Source: CAKRJP01 sp963634745
GTDB lineage: Bacteria; Bacillota; Clostridia; Lachnospirales; Lachnospiraceae
DNA length: 64,000 nt
Direction: 5' to 3'
NCBI GenBank assembly: GCA_963634745.1
Contig: CAVHCX010000012.1
Location: 1 to 64,000 of the forward strand
Made by a program: the position numbers and the translations under genes. The notes beneath the pieces were generated by a model, which searched no databases, was not told where the DNA came from, and was given only the letters and a program-made list of their open reading frames with translations. Below, in pieces: positions 41,301 through 50,919 of this stretch. Numbering within the stretch: the first letter of the stretch is position 1; each line of letters starts with the position of its first letter.

Positions 41301-42905
41301 ATGGCAGAAATCAATTTAAGCAAGTATGGTATTACAGGAACAAGCGAGATTGTTTACAATCCTTCTTACGAATTATTATTTGAGGAAGAGACTAAGGAAG
41401 GTCTTGAAGGATATGAAGTTGGTAAGGAAACAGAGCTTGGTGCTGTAAACGTTATGACAGGTATTTATACAGGACGTTCTCCTAAAGATAAATATATCGT
41501 TATGGACGAGAATTCTAAGGATACTGTTTGGTGGGATTCAGAGGAATATCATAATGATAACCACCCAATGACTGAAGATACATGGGCAGCAGTTAAGGAT
41601 CTTGCTAAGAAAGAGCTTTCTGATAAGAAGCTTTATGTAGTAGATGCTTTCTGTGGAGCTAACAAGGATACCCGTATGGCAGTTCGTTTCATCGTTGAGG
41701 TTGCTTGGCAGGCTCACTTTGTAACAAATATGTTCATTAAGCCAACTGCTGAAGAACTTGAGAACTTTGAGCCTGATTTCGTTGTTTACAATGCTTCTAA
41801 GGCTAAAGTTGAAAACTTTGCAGAGCTTGGATTGAATTCTGAAACTTGTGTTGCATTTAACATTACATCTAAAGAGCAGGTTATCATTAATACATGGTAC
41901 GGCGGAGAGATGAAGAAGGGTATGTTCTCAATGATGAACTACTATCTTCCACTTAAGGGTATTGCTTCTATGCACTGCTCAGCAAATGCTGATATGAACG
42001 GTGAGAATACAGCAATCTTCTTTGGATTATCAGGAACAGGAAAGACTACTCTTTCTACAGATCCTAAGAGACTTCTGATCGGTGATGATGAGCACGGTTG
42101 GGATGACAACGGCGTATTCAACTTCGAGGGTGGATGCTATGCTAAGGTTATCGGACTTGACAAAGAGTCTGAGCCGGATATCTACAATGCGATCAAGAGA
42201 GATGCTCTTCTTGAGAACGTAACTGTAGATGCAGAAGGAAAGATTGATTTTGATGACAAGAGCGTAACAGAAAATACTCGTGTATCTTATCCAATCAATC
42301 ACATTACAAACATTGTTAAGCCAATTTCTTCAGCACCGGCTGCTAAGAATGTAATCTTCCTTTCCGCAGATGCATTTGGAGTACTTCCTCCGGTATCTAT
42401 CTTGACACCAGAGCAGACACAGTACTACTTCCTCTCAGGATTTACAGCTAAGCTTGCAGGTACAGAGCGTGGAATCACAGAGCCTACACCTACATTCTCA
42501 GCTTGCTTCGGACAGGCATTCTTGGAGTTACATCCTACAAAATATGCAGAAGAACTTGTTAAGAAGATGGAGAAGAGCGGAGCTAAGGCTTATCTTGTAA
42601 ATACAGGATGGAACGGAACCGGTAAGAGAATCACTATTAAGGATACAAGAGGAATCATCGATGCAATCCTTTCCGGAGATATCAACAAGGCTCCTACAAA
42701 GACTATTCCAATGTTCAACTTCGAAGTTCCTACAGAGCTTCCGGGAGTAGATGCAGGAATTCTTGATCCTAGAGATACTTATGCAGATGCTTCTGAGTGG
42801 GAAGCTAAGGCTAAGGATCTTGCTGCAAGATTCAACAAGAACTTTGCAAAATATGAAGGAAATGAAGCTGGTAAGGCACTCGTTTCTGCAGGACCTCAGT
42901 TATAG
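41301..42905 (+). CDS. pckA: Phosphoenolpyruvate carboxykinase (ATP)
   Basis: Interconverts oxaloacetate + ATP and PEP + CO2 + ADP; in fermenting gut bacteria it often works toward oxaloacetate and succinate. It has 534 aa from ATG 41301, typical for the ATP-dependent form. The kinase P-loop is GLSGTGKTT (242-250), followed by IGDDEHGWD with the metal-binding acids; YTGRSPKDK near residue 50 binds substrate. GAGG at 41287-41290 fits ATG 41301 (10 nt) better than ATG 41295 (4 nt). Codon use (many CTT, GCT, AAG) differs from neighbours and suggests high expression. It is a single-gene transcript. Confidence 0.97.
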   Translation: MAEINLSKYGITGTSEIVYNPSYELLFEEETKEGLEGYEVGKETELGAVNVMTGIYTGRSPKDKYIVMDENSKDTVWWDSEEYHNDNHPMTEDTWAAVKDLAKKELSDKKLYVVDAFCGANKDTRMAVRFIVEVAWQAHFVTNMFIKPTAEELENFEPDFVVYNASKAKVENFAELGLNSETCVAFNITSKEQVIINTWYGGEMKKGMFSMMNYYLPLKGIASMHCSANADMNGENTAIFFGLSGTGKTTLSTDPKRLLIGDDEHGWDDNGVFNFEGGCYAKVIGLDKESEPDIYNAIKRDALLENVTVDAEGKIDFDDKSVTENTRVSYPINHITNIVKPISSAPAAKNVIFLSADAFGVLPPVSILTPEQTQYYFLSGFTAKLAGTERGITEPTPTFSACFGQAFLELHPTKYAEELVKKMEKSGAKAYLVNTGWNGTGKRITIKDTRGIIDAILSGDINKAPTKTIPMFNFEVPTELPGVDAGILDPRDTYADASEWEAKAKDLAARFNKNFAKYEGNEAGKALVSAGPQL

Positions 42906-42934
42906 AATTTAATAGGAAGCTTCGTTTAGAAGTT

Positions 42935-42967
42935 AAAACCCTCGGTGCACTGCGTCGAGGGTTTTTT
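42935..42967 (+). terminator. pckA terminator
   Basis: AAAACCCTCG pairs with CGAGGGTTTT, followed by T residues. Confidence 0.92.
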
Positions 42968-43131
42968 GGTTTAAATAGGTTGTCTTTGAGAAAATTAAGA
43001 GAAATGTTATAATTTTTAATGCTTTAAAAGTTGAATGGCAGGGAGGGGAACTTTATAATAAAGAATGACTATTTGTATTTTGTGCAGTAAGAAATGCAGA
43101 TGGGATCGATTATTTTAAAGGAAATGAAAAC

Positions 43132-43728
43132 ATGAGTAATACAGAAGAAAAAAGTTCAGAAGATCATTTGAAGGAAAAAGAGGATGAAAAAAAACAAGGA
43201 TATGATTCGGTGAAGGCTGGCCTGCTGGATTATGGGAAGACGTTTGCAATTGTATTTATAGTAGTATTTGTCCTAAGTCAGTTTGTCTATATTAATGCTA
43301 CCATTCCGTCAGGTTCCATGCAAAATACGATTATGCAGGGAGACCGCATCTTTGGAAACCGCCTGGCTTATATAAAGGATGATCCGGACCGCTATGATAT
43401 CATTATATTTAAGTATCCGGATGATACTTCTAAGACTTTTATAAAGCGAGTCATAGGACTTCCGGGAGAGACAGTGGAGATTAAAAATGGAAATGTCTAT
43501 ATCAATGGTTCAGACGAGCCCTTAGATGATAGCTTTTGCGCGGAAGAGACAGAGGGGGAATTTGGACCTTATGTTGTACCGGAGGACAGCTATTTTGTAA
43601 TGGGAGACAACCGGAACAATAGTTTGGATTCTAGATATTGGAAGAATACCTTTGTAAGTAAGGATCAGATCCTGGCCAAAGCAGTATTTCGTTATTGGCC
43701 TTTTAACAGTATTTCTTTTGTTGATTAG
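43132..43728 (+). CDS. lepB: Signal peptidase I
   Basis: Membrane-anchored serine protease that removes signal peptides of secreted proteins, 198 aa, Gram-positive type. A charged cytoplasmic N-terminus (1-30, Glu/Lys-rich) precedes a single transmembrane helix (about 36-57). The catalytic dyad is Ser62 in PSGSM and Lys105 in FIKRVIGLPG; MGDNRNNSLDSR forms the box E region. The start follows AAAGGAAATG. It is 48 bp upstream of the large ABC gene and may be cotranscribed with it. Confidence 0.95.
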   Translation: MSNTEEKSSEDHLKEKEDEKKQGYDSVKAGLLDYGKTFAIVFIVVFVLSQFVYINATIPSGSMQNTIMQGDRIFGNRLAYIKDDPDRYDIIIFKYPDDTSKTFIKRVIGLPGETVEIKNGNVYINGSDEPLDDSFCAEETEGEFGPYVVPEDSYFVMGDNRNNSLDSRYWKNTFVSKDQILAKAVFRYWPFNSISFVD

Positions 43729-43776
43729 AGGCTATATAGGGATATCCGGCAGGTGCTAAAAGACTAGGAGTGTTTT

Positions 43777-46700
43777 ATGTTACAGATTAAAAATATCCGA
43801 AAGGAATACCGAACCGGAGACCTGGTGCAGCAGGCCTTGGATGATGTGAGCTTGAATCTAAGAGACAATGAGTTTGTTGCTATTTTAGGGCCCAGTGGTT
43901 CGGGAAAAACAACCCTGTTAAATATTATTGGAGGACTAGATCGCTACGATAGTGGCGATCTAATTATTAATGGGATTTCTACGAAAAAATATAAGGATAG
44001 GGACTGGGATTCCTACCGAAATCATACCATTGGTTTTGTATTTCAAAGTTATAATCTGATTCCCCATCAGACGGTGCTGGCCAATGTAGAACTGGCTCTT
44101 ACCATCTCCGGGATCGGAAAGGAAGAGCGCAGAAAAAGGGCAATAGATGCTCTAAAACAAGTGGGCCTGGGAGAACAGCTTCATAAGCGTCCCAACCAGA
44201 TGTCCGGAGGCCAGATGCAGCGAGTAGCCATTGCAAGAGCCTTGGTCAATGACCCGGACATTCTTTTGGCAGATGAGCCTACGGGAGCCCTAGACAGTGA
44301 TACCAGCCTTCAGGTTATGGACCTTTTAAAAGAAGTGGCTAAGGACCGCTTGGTAGTAATGGTTACCCACAATCCGGAATTGGCCCAGGAGTATGCCACA
44401 AGAATCGTAACCTTAAAGGATGGAAAGATCCTGGCAGATAGTCATGAATTTATTGTCAATGAAAATGAAATTGGGACACCGGAACATAAAAACATGGGAA
44501 AATCTTCCATGTCATTTTTAACGGCCTTGGGGCTTAGCTTTAATAATCTTAGGACCAAGAAAGCCAGAACCATCTTAACTTCCTTTGCGGGATCCATTGG
44601 TATTATCGGTATTGCCTTGATTCTGGCTCTTTCTAACGGGGTCAATGATTATATTAAGAAGACAGAGGAAGAAACCCTGTCAGAGTATCCCTTGCAAATT
44701 CAAAGTACAGGATTTGATCTTACTTCTATGATGGTATCTAACAGTGATAGCACAAAGGAAGATTCCTCTAACAAGAAGACAAAGAAAGACCAGGTGAAGA
44801 TTGCAAGTGTAGTAACCAACATGTTTGATACTATGAATACCAACGACCTTAAATCCTTAAAGAAATATTTAGACAGCAAGGATTGTAAGGTGGATCAGTA
44901 TGCCAATGCAGTCGAGTATTCCTACGGTATTTCCCCGCAAATTTATAGACAGGACAAGGATAAAGTTTACCAGGTACACCCAGATAGTTCTTTTGCTTCG
45001 GTAGGACTTGGGGCTTCCGGCTCTAACAGTTTAATGTCTTCTATGATGAGTACCAATATCTTTTTCCAGATGCCTGAGAATGAAAATTTATATAAAGATC
45101 AATATGATGTGAAGGCTGGCCGTTGGCCAAAAAACTATAAGGAATGTATATTGGTTTTGACTTCTGACGGAAGTATGAGTGATTTCCTTCTTTACACCTT
45201 GGGGCTTAGAGACCAGGTTGAGCTTACGGATATGATCAAGCAATTTGCCAATGAGGAGAATATTACCACTCCGGAAGATATGGGAAGTTATACCTATGAG
45301 GATATTTTGGGAAAGACCTTTAAGCTGGTAAATGCCTCTGATTATTATGAGTATGACAGCCAATATAAGGTCTGGAAGGACAAGACGGACAATGCAGACT
45401 ATATGAAAAAGTTGGTATCGGAAGGGGAGGACTTAAAAATAGTAGGAATTGTCCAGCCGAAAGAAGGGGCAAAGGCAGCTTCCCTTACCAGTGGAATTAA
45501 TTATCCGGCTTCTCTTATCACCCATGTAGTGGAGGAGGCGAAAAATAGCGAGATCGTAAAAGAGCAGATGGCAAATCCAAAGTTGGATGTCTTTACAGGA
45601 GAGGAATTCGGAGAGGAAGCAGACAGCGATTTTGATATGAGCTCACTCTTTAAGGTAGATGAGTCGGCCTTGGCCAATGCATTTACCGTGAATACGGATG
45701 CCTTGTCAGGAGAAACTGCAGGGGAAGAGGCAGGTTTAGACCTTGCAGATGCCCTAAGTCTTGACAGCAGTCTTGTAAACCTAGAGGGTATGGGAAATCT
45801 ATTGACATCTCTTACGGAAGGCTATAGTGCCTATGCATCAGACCACCCGGAGGCGGATTATTCCAATATACAAAATGATTTCAACGCCTATCTTAGCTCA
45901 GAGTCCGCTAGCAAGGTCATTCAAAAGCATCTTGCCAATCTTATGAAAAATACAGAAGGCACGACCATCACATCAGAGCAAATGCAGGAGCTTATCACTA
46001 GCATTATGGAAGGTTTTATGTCCTACATGGCAGATCAACCGGAGGCGACGCCGAACCAATACTCTTCCTATTTGCAGGAATACCTTGAGACAGAGGAGGC
46101 CTTAGGAATCATGTCTGCTTGGGCCAATCGGGTATTTACCATGCCTAAGATTACAATTTCCAATGAAGAATTGGCGGCTATAGCAGGGGAACTTGCGGAA
46201 AACTATCAGGCCTATGTCCAGGAAAATGGCTTGGCAGATATCTCCAAGATGGGAGAAAACTTTGCAAATTATCTTCAGTCGGAGGATGGGCAGTATCGGC
46301 TTAGCACAGGCATCGTAGGCGCGGTAAATACAGAAAAAATTCAGACAGGGCTTATAAATGCCATAAATACTTATATGGAAGGACTTATGGGTTCCATGGC
46401 AAATGCCTTTTCCATTGATGCAAATGCCCTTACAAGCGCCTTCCGGTTTAATATGACAGAGGCTGACCTTCAGGAACTTATGAATTCCATGGCAGCCAAT
46501 ACAGGATCTACCTATGATAATAATTTGCAAAGTCTGGGATATGCAGACTTTGAGGAGCCTAGCGGAATTAATATTTATCCAAAGGACTTTGAAAATAAAG
46601 AGAAGATTGTCAAGCTCTTAGATGATTATAATCAGAGGATGGAAGATGCCGGAGACTCCGATAAGGTGATTTCCTACACAGATGTGGTGGGAACCCTAAT

Positions 46701-47133
46701 GACTTCGGTGACAGATATTATCAATACCATCAGTTATGTCTTGATTGCCTTTGTTGCGATTTCTCTGGTGGTATCCTCCATTATGATTGGAGTTATTACC
46801 TATATCAGCGTGCTGGAACGGAAAAAAGAGATTGGAATTTTAAGAGCTATCGGGGCTTCCAAGGGAAATATTTCCCAGGTCTTTAATGCAGAAACTTTTA
46901 TCATTGGTCTCTTGGCAGGACTTTTAGGAATTGCTATTTCTCTTCTGATCTTAATTCCCGGGAATATGGTGATCCATCATGTGGCTGGAAATACAGATGT
47001 TAATGCGACCCTTCCGATCCTTCCGGCCTTGGTACTGATTTTATTAAGTGTGGTTCTGACTTTACTTGGAGGATTTATTCCTTCCAGAAAGGCTGCCAAA
47101 AGCGATCCGGTAACAGCACTTCGGACAGAGTAA
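43777..47133 (+). CDS. Fused ABC transporter ATPase-permease (MacB-like) with repeat-containing extracellular domain
   Basis: Single-chain MacB-type exporter of 1118 aa. The ATPase (1-230) has Walker A GPSGSGKTT, signature MSGGQMQR and Walker B ILLADEPTGALD. The first transmembrane helix lies near 263-285, a very long extracytoplasmic region covers about 290-985, and three C-terminal helices of the FtsX fold follow (ERKKEIGILRAIGAS in the coupling loop). Inside the extracytoplasmic region three related segments of about 50 residues recur near 675, 739 and 800 (pattern L-x6-EGY/F-x2-Y then a YL-S/E-x2-E end). Such proteins usually handle peptides or cell-wall regulation; the substrate is unknown. 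The ATG is preceded by a weak AGGAG. Confidence 0.9.
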   Translation: MLQIKNIRKEYRTGDLVQQALDDVSLNLRDNEFVAILGPSGSGKTTLLNIIGGLDRYDSGDLIINGISTKKYKDRDWDSYRNHTIGFVFQSYNLIPHQTVLANVELALTISGIGKEERRKRAIDALKQVGLGEQLHKRPNQMSGGQMQRVAIARALVNDPDILLADEPTGALDSDTSLQVMDLLKEVAKDRLVVMVTHNPELAQEYATRIVTLKDGKILADSHEFIVNENEIGTPEHKNMGKSSMSFLTALGLSFNNLRTKKARTILTSFAGSIGIIGIALILALSNGVNDYIKKTEEETLSEYPLQIQSTGFDLTSMMVSNSDSTKEDSSNKKTKKDQVKIASVVTNMFDTMNTNDLKSLKKYLDSKDCKVDQYANAVEYSYGISPQIYRQDKDKVYQVHPDSSFASVGLGASGSNSLMSSMMSTNIFFQMPENENLYKDQYDVKAGRWPKNYKECILVLTSDGSMSDFLLYTLGLRDQVELTDMIKQFANEENITTPEDMGSYTYEDILGKTFKLVNASDYYEYDSQYKVWKDKTDNADYMKKLVSEGEDLKIVGIVQPKEGAKAASLTSGINYPASLITHVVEEAKNSEIVKEQMANPKLDVFTGEEFGEEADSDFDMSSLFKVDESALANAFTVNTDALSGETAGEEAGLDLADALSLDSSLVNLEGMGNLLTSLTEGYSAYASDHPEADYSNIQNDFNAYLSSESASKVIQKHLANLMKNTEGTTITSEQMQELITSIMEGFMSYMADQPEATPNQYSSYLQEYLETEEALGIMSAWANRVFTMPKITISNEELAAIAGELAENYQAYVQENGLADISKMGENFANYLQSEDGQYRLSTGIVGAVNTEKIQTGLINAINTYMEGLMGSMANAFSIDANALTSAFRFNMTEADLQELMNSMAANTGSTYDNNLQSLGYADFEEPSGINIYPKDFENKEKIVKLLDDYNQRMEDAGDSDKVISYTDVVGTLMTSVTDIINTISYVLIAFVAISLVVSSIMIGVITYISVLERKKEIGILRAIGASKGNISQVFNAETFIIGLLAGLLGIAISLLILIPGNMVIHHVAGNTDVNATLPILPALVLILLSVVLTLLGGFIPSRKAAKSDPVTALRTE

Positions 47134-47208
47134 ATGAATTTATATTTTAAGAAATTTTAAAATGACGATAGCTAAGAGCCAGTCATTTGAGTTATTCAGG
47201 AGGCATAC

Positions 47209-49683
47209 ATGCTAGAAAAAATACGTAATAAAAAAGAGGAGGATACCGACGACTATATCATCGAGAGGCAGCCTACCACCCGGTATAAGGCAGAATATGA
47301 CAAGGGATTGACCGGAGACCAGGTTAGAGAGCATGAGGCGGATGGCTGGTCCAATCTTACTGTGGATCCCCCGGCAAAAACCACGGAGGAAATCATAAGA
47401 GAAAATGTATTTACCTATTTTAACCTTATTTTTCTGGTATTAGCCATTCTGCTTACCATTGTAGGGTCTTTTAGAAATCTTACTTTTCTGCCGGTTATTA
47501 TTTTTAACTCCTTGATTGGTATCGTTCAGGAGCTTCGTGCCAAGAAAACCTTAGAGAATCTTACCATGTTAAATGCCCCCAAGGCTATGGTGGTCCGAGA
47601 TGGCAAGAAGCAGCAGGTGGACTCTGAGAGTTTGGTGCTGGATGACGTGGTGTTATTTAAGGCAGGGAATCAAATCTGTGCGGACGCGGAGGTGATCTAC
47701 GGATCTGCTAAAGTCAATGAATCTCTCTTAACCGGTGAGTCGGATGAGATTGAAAAGTCTAAGGGGGATAGCTTGATGTCCGGAAGTTTTGTAGCGGCAG
47801 GAGAGTGCTATGCAAGACTGACGGCTGTGGGTGCGGATTCCTATATTTCTAAGCTTACCTTGGAGGCGAAAGCCAGCAAACAGGGCGAACAGTCAGAGAT
47901 GATTCGGTCTCTGGACCGCCTGGTAAAATTGGTAGGATTTGCCCTGATTCCTATTGGACTTGCCTTGTTCTTGCAAAGCTTTATTTTCCTTAACGAAAGC
48001 TTTAAGGCCAGTATTGTTTCTATGGTAGCTGCAGTCCTGGGTATGATCCCTGAGGGCCTTTATCTATTGGCCAGCGTGGCATTGGCAGTAAGTTCCATGC
48101 GACTGGCCAAGCAGAAGGTGCTTTTGCACGATATGAAGAGTATTGAAACCCTGGCCAGGGTGGACGTGCTCTGTGTGGATAAGACAGGAACTATCACTGA
48201 AAATATCATGCAGGTAAAGAAGCTGGTGGCCACCAGGAATTATAAAAAAGGAGAGATGCCTTCCCTGAAAAAAATGCTGGGGGATTATGCAAGAGCCATG
48301 GGCGATGACAATATTACCATGGCAGCCCTAAAGAAATTTTTTAAGGAGGGAAATGATTGGAAACCGGTATCTACATCTCCTTTTACATCGGCCTTAAAAT
48401 ATAGTGGTGTAACTTACGAGGACCGGGTGCAGGTTCTTGGAGCACCGGAATTCGTCCTCAGGGAAGACTATGAAAAGTATGCCAAATCCATTGAAAAATA
48501 CGCTTCCAAAGGCTACCGGGTACTGGTTTTCGGAGACTATGAGGGTGAGCTTTGCGGAAAAGCCTTGACAGAAAAGGTAACTCCTCTTGGCTATGTTCTT
48601 TTGGCAAATCCGGTAAGAAAAGAAGCACCGGAAACCTTCTCTTACTTTGCAGATCAGGGGGTAGAGATCAAGGTTATTTCCGGAGATAATCCGGTGACCG
48701 TATCAGAGGTTTCTAAGGAAGCGGGAATCCATGGGGCCGATCGATATGTAGATGCGGCTACTCTTAAGACAGAGGAAGACATTGCGGAGGCAGTGAAAAA
48801 ATATACAGTCTTTGGCCGGGTGACACCGGACCAAAAAAGGCAGTTTGTGCGGGCCCTAAAGCAGCAGGGACGAACCGTGGCTATGACTGGAGACGGTGTG
48901 AATGACGTGCTGGCTCTGAAGGATGCAGACTGTAGTGTGGCTATGGCCTCCGGAAGTGATGCGGCGGTCCAGGCGGCTCAGGTGGTACTATTAGAATCTG
49001 ATTTTTCAAAGATGCCGGCAGTGGTAATGGAAGGAAGAAGGGTGGTTAATAACATACAAAGGTCAGCCAGTCTTTTCCTTGTAAAGAATATCTTTTCTTT
49101 CCTTTTGTCCCTCTTCTCGGTTTTATGGGGTATGAGTTATCCATTAGAGCCTTCTCAGGTTTCGCTGATTAGCATGTTTACCATTGGCGTTCCGGGATTT
49201 TTACTGGCCTTCCAGCCCAACAAAGACCGGATCGAAGGAAACTTCCTGGCCAATGTATTCCTAAAAGCCTTGCCTGCAGGCCTTACCGACGTGATCATGG
49301 TGGCGGCCTTGGCAGTCTTCGGGGCAGAGTTTGGCGTGGATTCTGTCAGTATCTCCACAGCCTGCACCATGCTGCTTTTGATTGTAGGATTTATTATTCT
49401 TTACAATGTATGCAGTCCTATTAATATATTCAGGGGTTCTGTGTGGGGCTTTTGCCTCTTAGGCTGCGGGGCTTGCTGCCTTGTGATTCCACAACTTTTT
49501 GCCATCACAGGAATGTCCAAGCAGTGTATTATGCTCTTTGTAGTATTTTCAGTGGCAACAGCAACTGTACTTCGCTATTTGACGGTCTGGAATGTGAAAA
49601 TTCAAGGGCTGGTCTATAAGTTAAGACAAAATAAAATCGAGCGGGAGAATAAGAAAATAACAAGACATAGAAGTGGGCTCTAA
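47209..49683 (+). CDS. P-type cation ATPase (CtpE-like)
   Basis: E1-E2 ATPase of 824 aa. The N-terminal cation ATPase domain starts near residue 33 (GLTGDQVREHEADG), TGES is present in the actuator, PEGL at 281-284 in helix M4, phosphorylated DKTGT at 324-328, and GDGVND in the hinge. The overall pattern, including MIPEGLYLLASVALAVSS and the variable SDAAVQAAQVVLLESDF, resembles mycobacterial CtpE, linked to calcium. It lacks heavy-metal HMA domains and the CPC motif, so it is not a copper pump. Ion choice (Ca or Mg) is inferred. TTCAGGAGG precedes the ATG; it lies 75 bp after the MacB-like gene. Confidence 0.9.
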   Translation: MLEKIRNKKEEDTDDYIIERQPTTRYKAEYDKGLTGDQVREHEADGWSNLTVDPPAKTTEEIIRENVFTYFNLIFLVLAILLTIVGSFRNLTFLPVIIFNSLIGIVQELRAKKTLENLTMLNAPKAMVVRDGKKQQVDSESLVLDDVVLFKAGNQICADAEVIYGSAKVNESLLTGESDEIEKSKGDSLMSGSFVAAGECYARLTAVGADSYISKLTLEAKASKQGEQSEMIRSLDRLVKLVGFALIPIGLALFLQSFIFLNESFKASIVSMVAAVLGMIPEGLYLLASVALAVSSMRLAKQKVLLHDMKSIETLARVDVLCVDKTGTITENIMQVKKLVATRNYKKGEMPSLKKMLGDYARAMGDDNITMAALKKFFKEGNDWKPVSTSPFTSALKYSGVTYEDRVQVLGAPEFVLREDYEKYAKSIEKYASKGYRVLVFGDYEGELCGKALTEKVTPLGYVLLANPVRKEAPETFSYFADQGVEIKVISGDNPVTVSEVSKEAGIHGADRYVDAATLKTEEDIAEAVKKYTVFGRVTPDQKRQFVRALKQQGRTVAMTGDGVNDVLALKDADCSVAMASGSDAAVQAAQVVLLESDFSKMPAVVMEGRRVVNNIQRSASLFLVKNIFSFLLSLFSVLWGMSYPLEPSQVSLISMFTIGVPGFLLAFQPNKDRIEGNFLANVFLKALPAGLTDVIMVAALAVFGAEFGVDSVSISTACTMLLLIVGFIILYNVCSPINIFRGSVWGFCLLGCGACCLVIPQLFAITGMSKQCIMLFVVFSVATATVLRYLTVWNVKIQGLVYKLRQNKIERENKKITRHRSGL

Positions 49684-49714
49684 ATTCGCTTTAGGCTTAT
49701 TTTAAGTATAATAA

Positions 49715-49757
49715 AAGAAGGGGACCGTCCCATGAAGCGACGGGCCCCTTCTTTTTT
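49715..49757. terminator. Bidirectional terminator, P-type ATPase and unknown gene
   Basis: AAGAAGGGG-A-CCGTC pairs with GACGG-G-CCCCTTCTT around a 9-nt loop, with A and T runs outside, between convergent genes. Confidence 0.9.
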
Positions 49758-49771
49758 ATTTATTGATTTAT

Positions 49772-50785
49772 TTATTGATAATCCATAACCAGGAACATAG
49801 GCTTGATTGCCATGATTTCATCATATTCTTCCTGCTCAACAACCACTGAAGAATTTAAGGCCTTCAGGTCTTTTTTAAGAAGATTTAAGGCCTGGGATAC
49901 GTTATTAGCCCGGTTGCTCTTAATAATCTCCTGCATCCGTTTTAATACCACAGGGTGGGCATAATAGGCAGGCACCGGAAAGTCCGGATATGCCTCTATG
50001 TAGCTCGCCATAGCCTTGATCGATGCATCCAGCTGCTTTTCTATATAACTTTTATTATTCTTGGCTGTAGGCAGCACATTTGCCCCCGAGAATAGGAAGA
50101 TGGCAGCCAGTCCAAAGAGCAGGAAATACAGGCCAAAACTTGCATGGCTTATAAGAGCGTAAATGCCATAGGCAAGGGCGACAATACCAAAGATTACGAT
50201 GGCTAGAGCCACCCACTTGTAGGCCGGATTGCTTCGTTCGTTTACCCGCTTCTTTTTAGCCGCCTGACTTAAGTCTAGGTAAAGGTCAGGGCTTTCTTTT
50301 AAGTATCCTAGGGCTTTATCTAGAAGGTCTAAGGTCTGTATAGCCTCTGCCGACGGATTCTGGTTCTGGGCCTTCCTAGCCAGCCACTCTTCCTTCTCCT
50401 TTAATTTTCTGGCGGCAGCCACACTCATAGTCGGAATCTCAGGAAAATTTTTTTCTATATGGGCCAGGATCCGGTCTACATCCTCCTCGTGCTTGAAGGT
50501 ACATTGTTTAAATTGCTGTCCCCCGTCATATTCCACCACTAGGTAGGGGATAGAACCAAAGAGACCTTTGCCGGTAAAGCCACCCTTGCTCATAGCTACC
50601 CGTTTGAAAATTCGACTGATCGAAGAGATAGGAATGTAATACATGCGATCAATGTAGAAGCTATTGAGATAAAGAGCCTTCTTACCGATGCCGCAGGGCC
50701 CGATCTTTTCACAATTTTTCTTATCCTCTTGTAATTCCTGATCTGTTAAGGATTCTTTTCCTAATTGAAAGGGTTTAAAAATCAT
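49772..50785 (-). CDS. Membrane protein of unknown function
   Basis: Not recognised. It has 337 aa from ATG 50785, chosen because GAGGAAATT lies directly upstream (an ATG at 50815 has no site). The N-terminal half (1-130) is soluble and contains a repeated Tyr/Ile-rich region (YIDRMYYIPISSISRIFKR) and a predicted beta-rich stretch ending in KHEEDVDRILAHIEKNFPEI, reminiscent of PH-like folds, but this is speculative. A charged helix (130-185) leads to two close transmembrane helices (about 198-219 and 224-244), then a helical C-terminus. An 18-bp perfect inverted repeat lies just upstream. No functional link to cstA or the ATPase is evident. Confidence 0.8.
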   Translation of the reverse strand: MIFKPFQLGKESLTDQELQEDKKNCEKIGPCGIGKKALYLNSFYIDRMYYIPISSISRIFKRVAMSKGGFTGKGLFGSIPYLVVEYDGGQQFKQCTFKHEEDVDRILAHIEKNFPEIPTMSVAAARKLKEKEEWLARKAQNQNPSAEAIQTLDLLDKALGYLKESPDLYLDLSQAAKKKRVNERSNPAYKWVALAIVIFGIVALAYGIYALISHASFGLYFLLFGLAAIFLFSGANVLPTAKNNKSYIEKQLDASIKAMASYIEAYPDFPVPAYYAHPVVLKRMQEIIKSNRANNVSQALNLLKKDLKALNSSVVVEQEEYDEIMAIKPMFLVMDYQ

Positions 50786-50808
50786 AATTTCCTCGTCTAA
50801 TAAAGTGA

Positions 50809-50869
50809 TTAGCAACTATTCAAAACGCCGAAGCCTATGGCCTGGTTTTTTGTTTTGAATAGTTGCTAA
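50809..50869. repeat. 18-bp perfect inverted repeat
   Basis: TTAGCAACTATTCAAAAC (50809-50826) and its exact complement (50852-50869) enclose 25 nt that include GCC/GGC. Neither strand has a T run after the stem, so it is not a standard terminator. It lies between cstA and the unknown gene, both read on the minus strand. Confidence 0.95.
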
Positions 50870-50919
50870 GTATTAAATCTTGTTGCTATAAAATCATTTA
50901 CTATATTTGTTTGAAAGCT

